From assembly GCF_016583905.1 (NCBI RefSeq), contig NZ_NRRY01000021.1, positions 24,384 to 88,383 of the forward strand: a stretch of DNA of 64,000 nucleotides, written 5' to 3'. Below the pieces are notes generated by a model that searched no databases, was not told the DNA's origin, and saw only the letters and a list, made by a program, of their open reading frames with translations. The stretch comes from Lamprobacter modestohalophilus (GTDB taxonomy: Bacteria; Pseudomonadota; Gammaproteobacteria; Chromatiales; Chromatiaceae). Position numbers and translations under genes: made by a program. Every line of letters starts with the position of its first letter. Position 1 is the first letter of the stretch. Shown here one piece after another: positions 36,144-45,405 of the stretch.

Positions 36144-36198
36144 CCTTATCGATTCCTTGACGCTTCCTTATCGCTTCCTTGTCGCTTCCCTATCGCTC
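36144..36198. repeat. Five tandem 11-bp units in the pstC leader
   Basis: CCTTATCGATT, CCTTGACGCTT, CCTTATCGCTT, CCTTGTCGCTT, CCCTATCGCTC: an 11-bp period between pstS and pstC, ending 42 bp before the pstC ATG. Confidence 0.9.
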
Positions 36199-36240
36199 AG
36201 CTTCGCCAGCGTTGGCGATCTCAAGAACGGCGCACTTGCT

Positions 36241-37209
36241 ATGGCTTCCAATCCTTTCGCTCATGTTGTCACCAAGGTCAGCGGGCCGCCCTCGGCTGTC
36301 GACTACGGAGCGGACAAACTGCTCCGAGGGGTGGTTTGGGGCGCGGCCGCGGTCATCCTGCTGCTGGTGGCCTACATCGTCTTCGAGCTCGGTCGCCAGG
36401 CCTTTCCGGCGATGCTCGAGTTTGGCCCCGAATTCATTTACAGCACCACCTGGGATGTCCAGGCCAAGCAATTTGGCATCCTGCCCGAGATCTGGGGCAC
36501 GCTCTATAGCTCACTCTTGGCCTTGCTGCTCGGTGGCATCTTGGGCGTGGCGATCGCCATCTTTCTGACCCAAGATTTTCTTGACCATCGCGTCTCCAAT
36601 GTCTTTCGCACCATCGTCGAGATGCTGGCCGCGATCCCCTCGGTGGTCTATGGCCTCTGGGGCATCTACGTGCTGATTCCGCTGATTCGGCCTGGGGCCA
36701 ATTGGCTGCACGACACGCTCGGCTGGTTCCCGTTCTTCGGCACCTCGCTGAGCGGCCCTGGCATGGCGCCGGCCGCGCTGGTACTCGCGGTGATGATCCT
36801 GCCGACCGTGGCGGCGATCTCGGTCGATGCCTTCAAGCGCGTGCCCTATAAGGTCAAGGAAGCCGCTTATGGCATGGGCACCACGCGTTGGGAGGCGATC
36901 CTGAAGGTGATGCTGCCGAGCGCTTCGAGCGGCATCCTTGCGGCGCTGGTGCTTGGCTTCGGGCGCGCGCTTGGCGAGACCATGGCGCTGGCCATGCTGA
37001 TCGGTAACTCCAACCAGATCAGCCTGTCATTGTTCGCGCCGGCCAACACATTGGCATCGCTGCTCGCCTCCAGCTTCCCGGAGGCAGGGCCGATTGAGGT
37101 GCAGGCGCTGATGTATGCGGCCATCGCGCTGCTCGCTATCACGCTGCTGGTGAACATCTTCGGCCTCTGGATCATGAAGGCCGCAACGCGCAAGTTTGAG
37201 GGGAGATAG
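36241..37209 (+). CDS. pstC: Phosphate ABC transporter permease PstC
   Basis: A 322-residue inner-membrane permease. The binding-protein-dependent transport motif is KVKEAAYGMGTTRWEAILKVMLPSA, with about six membrane helices (AAAVILLLVAYIVFELG; LLALLLGGILGVAIAIFL; AALVLAVMILPTVAAISV; LALLAITLLVNIFGLWIM). It pairs with PstA to form the channel. I chose the ATG of MASNPFAHVV; the reading frame extends 84 bp upstream through the tandem repeat, without family similarity. Confidence 0.95.
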   Translation: MASNPFAHVVTKVSGPPSAVDYGADKLLRGVVWGAAAVILLLVAYIVFELGRQAFPAMLEFGPEFIYSTTWDVQAKQFGILPEIWGTLYSSLLALLLGGILGVAIAIFLTQDFLDHRVSNVFRTIVEMLAAIPSVVYGLWGIYVLIPLIRPGANWLHDTLGWFPFFGTSLSGPGMAPAALVLAVMILPTVAAISVDAFKRVPYKVKEAAYGMGTTRWEAILKVMLPSASSGILAALVLGFGRALGETMALAMLIGNSNQISLSLFAPANTLASLLASSFPEAGPIEVQALMYAAIALLAITLLVNIFGLWIMKAATRKFEGR

Positions 37210-37212
37210 GCC

Positions 37213-38121
37213 ATGACCGGTAACATTAGCCAAGCGATCCTCGAGCAGGATCTCGCGTCGATGCCGCAGCTCAAGGGCTCGGTGCTCGAGGGCCGTGGCC
37301 TCAAGAGCCGCATCTATACTGGCATCACCTGGTTGCTTGCCATCCTGGCCGCGTTTCCCTTGTTCTCGGTGCTCTACATGCTGATCGCCAAGGGTGGCGC
37401 CCGCATCAACTGGGAGACCCTGACCGAGCTGCCACCGTCGGCATTCGAGGTCGGCGGCGGTATCGGCCCGGCGATCGTCGGTACCGGCGTGATGGTTGGC
37501 ATCGGCGCTGCCATCAGCATCCCGATCGGTATTCTCGCCGCTATCTACCTGGCTGAGATCGACCCGCATACCAAGTTGGCGCATACCGCGCGATTCCTAG
37601 CCAAGGTACTAACCGGCTTTCCGTCGATCCTCGCCGGTGTCTTTGTCTATGCGGCCCTGGTGGTGGCGATGAAGAGCTATTCGGCCTGGGCCGGTGGTAT
37701 CGCGCTGGCGGTGCTGATGCTACCAACGGTGATCCTGACCGCCGAGGAGGCGCTGAAGCAGGTGCCGCAGAAGATGAAGGATGCTGCCTACGGTATGGGT
37801 TGCACCCGAGCGCAGGTCATCAGCAAGGTGACCTTACCGACCGGTATTCCGGGCGTGATGACCGGTGTGCTCCTGGCGGTGGCCGGTGCTGCAGGCGAGT
37901 CGGCCCCGCTGCTCTTTACCGCCTTGTTCAGTACCTATTTCATCAATGGTTGGGAAGGATTGAGTGAGCCTACCTCGTCGCTGTCGATCTTGATCTACAA
38001 CTTCTCGGGCATGCCCTATGACAACCAGATCGAGCTGGCGTGGACGGCCTCGTTGGTGCTGGTGCTGATAATCCTGGTGTTCAACATTCTGGCCCGCGTT
38101 CTCGGCCGGCAGAAGTTTTGA
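37213..38121 (+). CDS. pstA: Phosphate ABC transporter permease PstA
   Basis: A 302-residue partner permease. It has the transport motif KMKDAAYGMGCTRAQVISKV and about six helices (ITWLLAILAAFPLFSVLYMLIA; GTGVMVGIGAAISIPIGILAAIYLA; VTGVLLAVAGAAGESAPLLFTALF). Starts 3 bp after the pstC stop. Confidence 0.96.
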   Translation: MTGNISQAILEQDLASMPQLKGSVLEGRGLKSRIYTGITWLLAILAAFPLFSVLYMLIAKGGARINWETLTELPPSAFEVGGGIGPAIVGTGVMVGIGAAISIPIGILAAIYLAEIDPHTKLAHTARFLAKVLTGFPSILAGVFVYAALVVAMKSYSAWAGGIALAVLMLPTVILTAEEALKQVPQKMKDAAYGMGCTRAQVISKVTLPTGIPGVMTGVLLAVAGAAGESAPLLFTALFSTYFINGWEGLSEPTSSLSILIYNFSGMPYDNQIELAWTASLVLVLIILVFNILARVLGRQKF

Positions 38122-38146
38122 TTTCGATTGATGAGGTAACTCCGAC

Positions 38147-38977
38147 ATGAACGCGATTGCAGAAGCAGAGACCAGCCAGGCTGCGGCCTGGTCGGTCGAC
38201 CCGAAAGACACGGTGATGGACTGTCGCTTGCAGAAGATCTTCTACGGCGACTTCCTGGCCGTGCGCAACAGCATCGTGCCGATCGAGAAGAACAAGATCA
38301 CTGGCTTTATCGGGCCGTCTGGCTGCGGCAAGAGTACCGTACTGCGCAGCCTCAACCGGATGAACGATCTGATCCCGATCTTCCGCTTTGAGGGCAGCGT
38401 GACCTACCACGGTCAAGACATCTACGATAAGTCAATCGACCCGGTCTTGGTGCGGCGCTATATCGGCATGGTGTTCCAGCAGCCGAACCCCTTCTCGATG
38501 AGCATTTACGACAACGTCGCCTTCGGCCTGCGCCTGAATCGTTACAAGGGCAACATGGACGAGCGGGTCGAGAAGGCCTTGCGTAGCGCGGCGCTCTGGA
38601 CCGAGGTCAAGGACAAGCTGAAGAACAGCGGCCTGTCATTGTCCGGCGGCCAGCAGCAGCGTCTCTGTATTGCGCGTGCCGTGGCCACCGAGCCTGATGT
38701 GCTGTTGATGGACGAGCCCTGCTCGGCGCTGGACCCCATCGCGACGCGTCAGGTCGAGGAGCTGATGCTGGAGCTGAAGGAAAACTACTCGGTGGCGCTG
38801 GTGACCCATAACATGCAGCAAGCCACGCGTGTCGCCGACACCACGGCCTTCTTCTCGGTCGACATTTCTCAGGGTGGGCGCACCGGCTATCTGGTCGAGA
38901 TGGGCGAGACGCGCCAGGTCTTCGAGGACCCGCAGGCCCAGCTGACGAAGGAATACGTTTCCGGCGAATTCAGCTGA
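38147..38977 (+). CDS. pstB: Phosphate ABC transporter ATP-binding protein PstB
   Basis: A 276-residue ATPase of the phosphate importer: Walker [20 protein letters not shown], signature [16 protein letters not shown], Walker [14 protein letters not shown]-loop [14 protein letters not shown]. The N-terminal extension (about 20 residues) is slightly longer than usual. phoU, which normally follows, is absent; the next gene is the Fic-like protein at 39099. Confidence 0.97.
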   Translation: MNAIAEAETSQAAAWSVDPKDTVMDCRLQKIFYGDFLAVRNSIVPIEKNKITGFIGPSGCGKSTVLRSLNRMNDLIPIFRFEGSVTYHGQDIYDKSIDPVLVRRYIGMVFQQPNPFSMSIYDNVAFGLRLNRYKGNMDERVEKALRSAALWTEVKDKLKNSGLSLSGGQQQRLCIARAVATEPDVLLMDEPCSALDPIATRQVEELMLELKENYSVALVTHNMQQATRVADTTAFFSVDISQGGRTGYLVEMGETRQVFEDPQAQLTKEYVSGEFS

Positions 38978-39098
38978 TCGGCAGCGGCTTTGCTCGGCAG
39001 CTGTTAGGCACCTCAGCCTCCAATAATGCCACGCTGTGGGAGCCTTCGGCTTCCCTGGCAAGGCAGGGCTTTTGCTTTAGTTTTGCAAATGGATCTCG

Positions 39099-39761
39099 AT
39101 GCCGAAGGCGAGACGACTGAATCTTGATGCCATAGAGGCCTCACTGCGCGCTGTGCAGGCGGACTTCGAGCGGATCAACGCGACCCTGGATACGCCGCGT
39201 GATCCACTCGGCAACGCCGTCCTCGAGCGCATGCTGCTTGGCTACGAGCTGGTCGATGCCTACCTTGCCGATGGGGTGGATCTATTCGCGACCGGGCACT
39301 CGTCGCTGCTGCTTGAACTCAATGTTCGGGTACTCTGTGGGCTCGATGCCGCGCTGCGGCCCGAGTGCAGCTCGCAGCTCGAGGCGACCGAAGAACACTT
39401 CTACGCGGCCACCGACGGCGGGGTCGAATCCTTAGTCAACTGGGTGCGAGGTCTTAACGGCGCACCTGCTCGGCGTCGGGCCGCGAGTACCTACATTCAT
39501 ATCTTGAGTCAGCCGCAGTTGTTCATCGAGGGCAACCATCGCACCGGCTCGCTGGTGATGAGCTGGATACTCGCCAACGACGGCAAGCCGCCCTTCGTGC
39601 TCTCGGTTGAGAATGCTAAGGCCTACTTCGATCCCTCGGCGCTGGTCAAGAGCTCGCGCAAACATTCGCTGCGGTTGTTGCTAGAACGTCCTAAACTGGT
39701 AAAACGATTTGCCGACCTGCTCAAGGAGGACGCGGAGAAGATACACCTTGATGGTCACTAG
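39099..39761 (+). CDS. Fic-fold-like protein with altered catalytic motif
   Basis: A 220-residue cytoplasmic protein. The segment LSQPQLFIEGNHRTGSLVM lines up with the Fic core HxFx(D/E)GNxRxxR: F-I-E-G-N-H-R-T-G is kept, but the catalytic His is Gln (PQLF). Preceding helices (LGYELVDAYLADGVDLFATG, LLLELNVRVLCG) and the following ANDGKPPFVLSVENAKAYFD have the helical order of a Fic domain. If it is a Fic relative it is unlikely to transfer AMP in the usual way. It is 121 bp after pstB and overlaps the next gene by 11 bp. The family assignment is my inference from the motif; it might also be called hypothetical. Confidence 0.6.
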   Translation: MPKARRLNLDAIEASLRAVQADFERINATLDTPRDPLGNAVLERMLLGYELVDAYLADGVDLFATGHSSLLLELNVRVLCGLDAALRPECSSQLEATEEHFYAATDGGVESLVNWVRGLNGAPARRRAASTYIHILSQPQLFIEGNHRTGSLVMSWILANDGKPPFVLSVENAKAYFDPSALVKSSRKHSLRLLLERPKLVKRFADLLKEDAEKIHLDGH

Positions 39762-41283
39762 ACTTGACGACGAAAAACGCGACAAGGCCACGCCCATCGT
39801 AAGCGTGCTGCCAGAGCCCTATGCGCAGAGCTCTGGCCTGCCCTTTCCGGTGCATCCGCTGCGCGAGCTGGTGACCTCCGAACTGCATGCCCGCACCTTC
39901 GATCCGATGCAGGCGCCGGTTCGGGTCGCACATCTTGCCTATCTCTGTGGCGAGCGGGGGAGCGGGCGCCAGCAACAGTATCTGGCGCGATTGCTCTCCC
40001 ACTTTGGTATTCAGCTGCCACCCAAGGTTGGCCTGCAATTCGCGATCGATCTTGGTGGGCTCTGGCTGCGCTGGGAGCGGCATACCGAATTCGTCACCTA
40101 CACGCTCAGCCGTCAGGGCCCGTTTGATCAGCCGTTTGGCTCCGACCTACTGGGTGAATTGCCGCAGGTCTGGCTGCGTAATCTTCCCGGCCAGGTGGTC
40201 ACTGCGGTGCAGCTAGCGCTCGAGTCAGCCGATATGCCCGAGCGCAGCCTCGACGAGTTGGTCACGCTGTTCGGGCATCATCCCGTCGTGGGTGGTCAGG
40301 TCGCCGGTGGGGCTGGTTTCGTCTGGTCTGATCTGCGGATTCATGCCGACGGGTTTGGCCATATTCTGCTGCGCGATGTCTGTCTGTCAGATGAGCAGGC
40401 GGGTCGGCTGATCAAGCGCGTGCTCGAGATCAATGCCTATCGCGCGATGGCGCTCCTGGGGCTGCCGGCCGCGCGGGAAGCGGCGTTGCTCTTGAGCGAT
40501 GCGGAGCGGCGCCTGGCAGGCGTGGCCGCGCGCATGGTCGATGGCCAATTGGACGCCGCTGACAGCGATGACGCGAGCCCTGACGAGGGTCTGACGCTGC
40601 CCCCAGAGCGCGAGCTGCTGGCCGAACTCACCGCACTGGCGGCTGAGATCGAGTCGGTCGCGGCTGAGACCGCAACCCGGTTTGATGCCTCGCAAGCCTA
40701 CTATCAGGTGGTGCGACAGCGGCTCGAGCAGCTGCGCGAAGAGCGCATTCAAGGCGTGCAGACGCTGACCGAATTCCTTGATGCGCGTTTGGCGCCGGCG
40801 ATCGCCACCTGCACCGCAACCGCCCAACGTCAGCAACATCTCGCCGAACGGGCGGCGCGCTTGACTGCGTTGCTGCGCGCTCGAGTCGAGGTTGAGCTGC
40901 AGGAGCAAAACCGTGGCCTGTTGGATTCGATGGACCGGCGCGCCAAGCTTCAGCTGCGGTTGCAAGAGACGGTCGAGGGGCTGTCGGTGGTCGCGATCGG
41001 CTATTACGGCGTCGGGCTGATCGGTTATCTGCTGAAGGGGTTCGAGGCGAGCGGCTGGCCGTTCAATGCGACACTCGGTATCGGCATTGCGGTACCGCTG
41101 GTGGTGGGCACGGCTTGGCTCGGACTCAGGCGTGCAAAACGTCGCTTACATCAGGATGCCGAGCGTTCGCAGGCGAACACAGCACCAGCAGACGGCAGCG
41201 GCTCGGCCGACACGCCCACGCGCAAGGGTCACGAACTTGCAAAAGACGATGCTGAGCCGGGTCCGCGTCGGCAAGCGCCTTAG
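39751..41283 (+). CDS. DUF3422 family membrane-anchored protein
   Basis: A 510-residue protein with the DUF3422 start (LPFPVHPLRELVTSELHART followed by AHLAYLCGE) and blocks WERHTEFVTYTL and GFGHILLRDVCLSDEQAGRLI. A long alpha-helical/coiled-coil middle is followed by two C-terminal membrane helices (VVAIGYYGVGLIGYLLKGF; ATLGIGIAVPLVVGTAWLG) and a charged, low-complexity tail. Function unknown. Its ATG lies inside the last codons of the Fic-like gene, so the two should be translationally coupled and may work together. Confidence 0.88.
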   Translation: MVTRLDDEKRDKATPIVSVLPEPYAQSSGLPFPVHPLRELVTSELHARTFDPMQAPVRVAHLAYLCGERGSGRQQQYLARLLSHFGIQLPPKVGLQFAIDLGGLWLRWERHTEFVTYTLSRQGPFDQPFGSDLLGELPQVWLRNLPGQVVTAVQLALESADMPERSLDELVTLFGHHPVVGGQVAGGAGFVWSDLRIHADGFGHILLRDVCLSDEQAGRLIKRVLEINAYRAMALLGLPAAREAALLLSDAERRLAGVAARMVDGQLDAADSDDASPDEGLTLPPERELLAELTALAAEIESVAAETATRFDASQAYYQVVRQRLEQLREERIQGVQTLTEFLDARLAPAIATCTATAQRQQHLAERAARLTALLRARVEVELQEQNRGLLDSMDRRAKLQLRLQETVEGLSVVAIGYYGVGLIGYLLKGFEASGWPFNATLGIGIAVPLVVGTAWLGLRRAKRRLHQDAERSQANTAPADGSGSADTPTRKGHELAKDDAEPGPRRQAP

Positions 41284-41522
41284 TCAGGCGCTCGTACCTC
41301 AAGCTCCGGCCTGAGCGAGCCGATGGCTGTGACCTTCCCCTGACTCCGCCAGGAAATCAGCGCATCGTGGTCGAGATAGAAGGTCCGCCCCGTGATCCGT
41401 CCGTGTTGCTTGATGTCGAGGGCTTGCGCCAACTCGCGAGCGGCCGATGAGGAAGGCGATGTACCGATGACGCGAGCGATTGCGTCGCCGTTCTTCTCGA
41501 CCAGCAAAACGTAGTACTCCAT
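41280..41522 (-). CDS. Hypothetical small protein
   Basis: An 80-residue protein (MEYYVLLVEKNGDAIARVIG, then TFYLDHDALISWRSQGKVTAI). It has a plausible soluble alpha/beta composition and its frame is not a mirror of another gene. I do not recognise it. It is convergent with the DUF3422 gene, whose stop it overlaps by 4 bp. No strong ribosome site is seen. Confidence 0.5.
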   Translation of the reverse strand: MEYYVLLVEKNGDAIARVIGTSPSSSAARELAQALDIKQHGRITGRTFYLDHDALISWRSQGKVTAIGSLRPELEVRAPD

Positions 41523-41643
41523 GCGCCCTCCGCAAGTGAATCGCGGTCAGGATTCGGCGTATCGGCCCGGGCTGGGCGGCGACCGGCGAAGCATGGTGTC
41601 GCATCCGCGTCCGGTCGCCTTGGCCGTTCTGAGGAGGCGGTGC

Positions 41644-42150
41644 TTATGGGCAAGCGCTCTTGTCACCGCCGACACTGCCGGTCAGTGCGAGAAACGCGTT
41701 AAAGGGTCCCATCACGCCCATGGCTTCCATCTTCGGGCCGCTGAACTTGAGCTTGCCGGTCATCATCGAGCCCGCCGCTTTGCACTCGCCTTTGCCCATG
41801 CAGGTCCAGTTTTCGTCGGTGGCGTGCATCAGGTAGTCGACACCGTAATCTGGATTACTGTTGGTGACCGCGCCGCCATAGGTACAGATGGCCTTGCCGT
41901 CTTTGTTCGAGATCTTCAACTCGACCTTGCTGCCGAGGCCGCACTTGTCCCGATACATCTGAATCGTCTTGAAACCGCGGCCATCGTCATTCTTGGCCCA
42001 GTCGGCAAGCTCGGCGGTCAGGGTGCTGCTCTTGTTCCAGGCATCGCAGGCCTGTTTGGCCCATGCCTCGCTCATGAAGACCTCAGCGTGCGCGCTGAGG
42101 CTTCCGGTTGCGAGCAGTGCAGCTAGGGCAGTGGCGCGTGTTGTAATCAT
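41644..42150 (-). CDS. Secreted protein with SCP2-like sterol-binding region
   Basis: A 168-residue protein with signal peptide MITTRATALAALLATGSLSAHA. The mature part has six or seven cysteines and an SCP2-type C-terminal pattern (TGKLKFSGPKMEAMGVMGPF then NAFLALTG), suggesting a periplasmic lipid carrier. The start ATG has AGGAGGAGC 5-13 bp upstream, so it is firm; the frame upstream is discarded. Ligand and role are unknown. Confidence 0.75.
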   Translation of the reverse strand: MITTRATALAALLATGSLSAHAEVFMSEAWAKQACDAWNKSSTLTAELADWAKNDDGRGFKTIQMYRDKCGLGSKVELKISNKDGKAICTYGGAVTNSNPDYGVDYLMHATDENWTCMGKGECKAAGSMMTGKLKFSGPKMEAMGVMGPFNAFLALTGSVGGDKSACP

Positions 42151-42424
42151 GGTCAGCTCCTCCTGTGGGGTCGTTAGACGCTGTTGTGTTTTGTCGTGAG
42201 CCGCAGGAGATACCAACACGCGCTGCAGTGAGTTTACGGTTGGCGTTGGGGATCCATTGGCTTCGTCAGTGACCAAAGGGCTGCGCAAACATCATCCTCT
42301 GGCGAGCAGGATGCTACGCGAGGCGCAAGAAGGTGGCAATGAGCCTATCGGGAGGCCTTGCTGATCGTTGCGCCGGCTAGGTGGGCCGCTGCCGAAGTCA
42401 ACCGACCTTTGCTGTGAGCCGGTA

Positions 42425-42787
42425 TCAGGTGCCAGGGTCTCCATAGAAAACGTAGTTGGTCGAGTAGTCGCTGATCTCGAAATAGACCTTGCGCTCGTTG
42501 TCGTCTTGCTCGCCATTGAGGTTGGTATCGAGGACGCCGTAGGCAAAACGATACGGGCGGTTCATGTCGCCGCCGCTGGTCGCTGTGGCTGTCGAGAGCT
42601 TGTCGATCTTGATGAAGCGCTTGACGACCTTGCCGCCCGAGTAGACCTCGAGCACGCCGTTGGCGCCCGTCCAGTTCTGAAGCGAGCGGCCAATCTTGTT
42701 TTGGGTCTCTTGGGTGCAGCCCAGCATGGCGACGCTGAGCAGCAGCAGAATGAGGAGGAGAGTGAGAGGCAGTGTGGTCTTAGTCAT
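42425..42787 (-). CDS. Putative lipoprotein
   Basis: A 120-residue protein with a strong lipoprotein signal: MTKTTLPLTLLLILLLLSVA then MLGC, lipid Cys at residue 24. The mature part (ETQNKIGRSLQNWTGANGVL, KVYFEISDYSTNYVFY) reads as a small beta-rich domain. Family unknown to me. It follows glgP by 46 bp on the same strand and may be the last gene of the xfp-glgP unit. Confidence 0.78.
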   Translation of the reverse strand: MTKTTLPLTLLLILLLLSVAMLGCTQETQNKIGRSLQNWTGANGVLEVYSGGKVVKRFIKIDKLSTATATSGGDMNRPYRFAYGVLDTNLNGEQDDNERKVYFEISDYSTNYVFYGDPGT

Positions 42788-42833
42788 CTTGGCCTGAAAG
42801 CTCGATTGTTGAAAGATCGATGGTTGGCGCTGG

Positions 42834-45329
42834 TCAAAAGGGACTGCTGAGGTCGGCCGACATGGGTGTCACCTGCCAAATTCGCTCGGCATACTCCTTG
42901 ATGGAGCGATCAGACGAGAACTTGCCCATGCGCGTGGTGTTGAGGATCGACATCCGATTCCAGTGATGCCGGTCTTTATAGGCATGGTCCACCTCCTGTT
43001 GGCGCTCACGATAGTCGTTGAAGTCGGCCAGTACCATGAATGGGTCGCTGTGGATCAGGTTCTCGGTCAGTGGGCGGAACAGCTCGGTGTCGCCGTGCGA
43101 GAACAGGCCAGAACTGATGAGATCCACGGCCGCGCGCAGCTGCTCGTCGCGCTGATACAGCTCCCAGGGCTCATAGCCAGCGGCCTGCTGTTGCTGCACC
43201 TCGGCCGCCGTCATGCCGAAGAGGAAGAAGTTCTCATGCCCGACCTCGTCGCGGATCTCGATATTCGCGCCATCCAGGGTGCCGATGGTGAGCGCGCCAT
43301 TCATTGAGAACTTCATGTTACCGGTGCCGGAGGCCTCCTTGCCGGCTAAGGAGATCTGCTCGGAAAGATCGGCGGCCGGGTAGAGCCGTTGCCCGTTCTT
43401 GACGTTGAAGTCGGGCATGAACAGCACGCGCAGATAGCCATTGACCTGGGGATCGGTATTGATCACCTCGCCAACGGCATTGATCAGTTTGATCATCAGC
43501 TTGGCCATGAAATAGCCAGGCGCGGCCTTGCCGCCAAAGATGAAGGTGCGCGGCGTCAGATCGATGTTTGGGCGCTGCTTGATCTGCTCATAGAGCCAGA
43601 CGATATGCAGCAGATTCAGGTGCTGGCGCTTGTACTCATGGAAGCGCTTGGCTTGGACATCGAACAGGGTCTCGGGGTCTGGGGCAAAGCCGGTGCGCTC
43701 GCCGAGCCAGTTCGAGAGCTTGCGCTTGGCGTTGGTCTTGACCTCGCGCCAGCGTTGCTGCAGGGCGTGGTCCTCGGCATGTGGCTCGAGATCGCGCAGA
43801 CACTCGAGATCCTGTACCCAACGGTCATTGCCACAGGTCTCGGTGATCAGCGCGGCGAGTTCGGGATTGCTGGCGACGATGAACCGCCGTGGTGTCACCC
43901 CATTGGTGACGTTGTGAAAGCGTTCTGGCCAGAGGTCATTGAAGTCCTTCATCACCGTCGACTTGAGCAGCTCGGTGTGCAATTCGGCGACGCCATTGAT
44001 GGCCTTGCTGCCGACCGCGGCGAGATGCGCCATGCGCACCCGGCGCCCCCCTTGCTCGTCGATCAGCGACATGCGTGCAACGCGCTCGTCATCACCCAGG
44101 AAGTGCACCCGCACCTCATCGAGAAAGCGCCGGTTGATCTCGTAGATGATCTCCAGATGGCGTGGCAGTAGGCACTCGAAGAGCTCGACCGACCAGGTCT
44201 CCAGTGCCTCCGGTAACAGCGTGTGATTGGTGAAGTGGCAGCTGTTGCGGGTGATCTCCCAGGCCTGGTCCCAGGTCATCAGATGATCGTCGAGGAGCAG
44301 CCGCATCAGCTCGGCGACGGCCAGCGATGGATGGGTATCATTGAGCTGGATCGCGTACTTGTGATGGAAACGCTCCAGATGGCCGGTATGGCGTAGCTCG
44401 AGCCGGATCATGTCTTGCAGCGAGCAGGAGACGAAGAAGAACTGCTGTTTCAGGCGTAGCTCCTTGCCGGCCACCGGCTCGTCATTCGGGTAGAGCACCT
44501 TGGAGATGGTCTCGGCCTCGATCTTGGCATGTACGGCGCCGTAATAGTCGCCGACATTGAAGGCGCCAAAATTGAACGATTCTGGGGCTTCTGATTTCCA
44601 CAGCCGGAGCAGATTCACGTTGGTGACGCCATAGCCCATGATGGCGGTGTCATAGGCGACGCCGTTGACGACCAGGTTCGGGCGCCAGCGCTGGCGCGGG
44701 ACGCCATGCTCGTCGGTATAGGCCTCGCTATAGCCACCGAAGCCGACCGGGAACGCCAGCTTCGGTCGCATGATCTCCCAGGGGTTGCCGTTACGCAGCC
44801 AGGTATCGCCCTTCTCGACCTGCCAACCGTCGACGATGACTTGGTCGAAGATGCCGAACTCATAGCGAATGCCATAGCCGATGGCCGGAATCTGGGTCGT
44901 GGCCAGGGAGTCCATGTAGCAGGCCGCTAACCGGCCGAGTCCACCGTTGCCGAGGCCCGGCTCCTCCTCGCTCTCGATGATGCGCTCGAAGTCGAGCCCC
45001 AACTCCTCGGCGACCTCGCGCGCCACTTCGGTGATGCCGAGGTTGATCATGTTGTTGGCCAGGTGCGGGCCAAGCAGGAACTCGGCCGAGAGGTAGCAGA
45101 CGGTACGGGCGCTCTGATCCTTGTAGATGCGCGCCGACTTGATCCAGCGCTCGAGCATCCGATCGCGGACCGTGTAGGCGGCGGCCTGATACAGGTTGTT
45201 GTCGGTCGCGACCTCCAGAGAGCGACCTTGGATATAGAACAGGTTGTCGAGGAAGGCGCGGTTCAGTGCGTCCTTTGATAAGCCGGTGCGGGTGCGTTCT
45301 TCGTCCAAGCGGTTGTCAGCTGTGCTCAT
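42834..45329 (-). CDS. glgP: Glycogen phosphorylase
   Basis: An 831-residue PLP enzyme that releases glucose-1-phosphate from glycogen. Family marks: LEPGLGNGGLGRLAACYMDSLAT-type block (visible as GLGNGGLGRLAACYMDS), NDTHPSLAVAELMRLL, TNGVTPRRF, KRFHEYKRQHLNLL, and the PLP-lysine segment GTGNMKFSMNGALTIGTLD. Length matches E. coli GlgP. The ATG chosen gives MSTADNRLDEER; an ATG six codons upstream is in frame. It is 76 bp after xfp on the same strand, with a 13-bp tandem repeat in that gap. Confidence 0.97.
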   Translation of the reverse strand: MSTADNRLDEERTRTGLSKDALNRAFLDNLFYIQGRSLEVATDNNLYQAAAYTVRDRMLERWIKSARIYKDQSARTVCYLSAEFLLGPHLANNMINLGITEVAREVAEELGLDFERIIESEEEPGLGNGGLGRLAACYMDSLATTQIPAIGYGIRYEFGIFDQVIVDGWQVEKGDTWLRNGNPWEIMRPKLAFPVGFGGYSEAYTDEHGVPRQRWRPNLVVNGVAYDTAIMGYGVTNVNLLRLWKSEAPESFNFGAFNVGDYYGAVHAKIEAETISKVLYPNDEPVAGKELRLKQQFFFVSCSLQDMIRLELRHTGHLERFHHKYAIQLNDTHPSLAVAELMRLLLDDHLMTWDQAWEITRNSCHFTNHTLLPEALETWSVELFECLLPRHLEIIYEINRRFLDEVRVHFLGDDERVARMSLIDEQGGRRVRMAHLAAVGSKAINGVAELHTELLKSTVMKDFNDLWPERFHNVTNGVTPRRFIVASNPELAALITETCGNDRWVQDLECLRDLEPHAEDHALQQRWREVKTNAKRKLSNWLGERTGFAPDPETLFDVQAKRFHEYKRQHLNLLHIVWLYEQIKQRPNIDLTPRTFIFGGKAAPGYFMAKLMIKLINAVGEVINTDPQVNGYLRVLFMPDFNVKNGQRLYPAADLSEQISLAGKEASGTGNMKFSMNGALTIGTLDGANIEIRDEVGHENFFLFGMTAAEVQQQQAAGYEPWELYQRDEQLRAAVDLISSGLFSHGDTELFRPLTENLIHSDPFMVLADFNDYRERQQEVDHAYKDRHHWNRMSILNTTRMGKFSSDRSIKEYAERIWQVTPMSADLSSPF

Positions 45330-45347
45330 TGCGCGCCTCTTGTGCAA

Positions 45348-45399
45348 TCGTGTTCTAGAGTCGTGCTCTAGAGTCGTGTTCTAGAACCGTGTTCTAGAG
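45348..45399. repeat. Four tandem 13-bp units in the xfp-glgP gap
   Basis: TCGTGTTCTAGAG, TCGTGCTCTAGAG, TCGTGTTCTAGAA, CCGTGTTCTAGAG, then a broken fifth unit. Each unit contains CTAG, a tetranucleotide usually rare in bacterial genomes. It ends 19 bp from the glgP start. Confidence 0.92.
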
Positions 45400-45405
45400 C
45401 CGTCT

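Noticed and set aside
39038..39055. Terminator behind pstB (GGGAGCC...GGCTTCCC)
   Set aside because: The hairpin needs a bulge and lacks a T-tract close behind; evidence is too weak.
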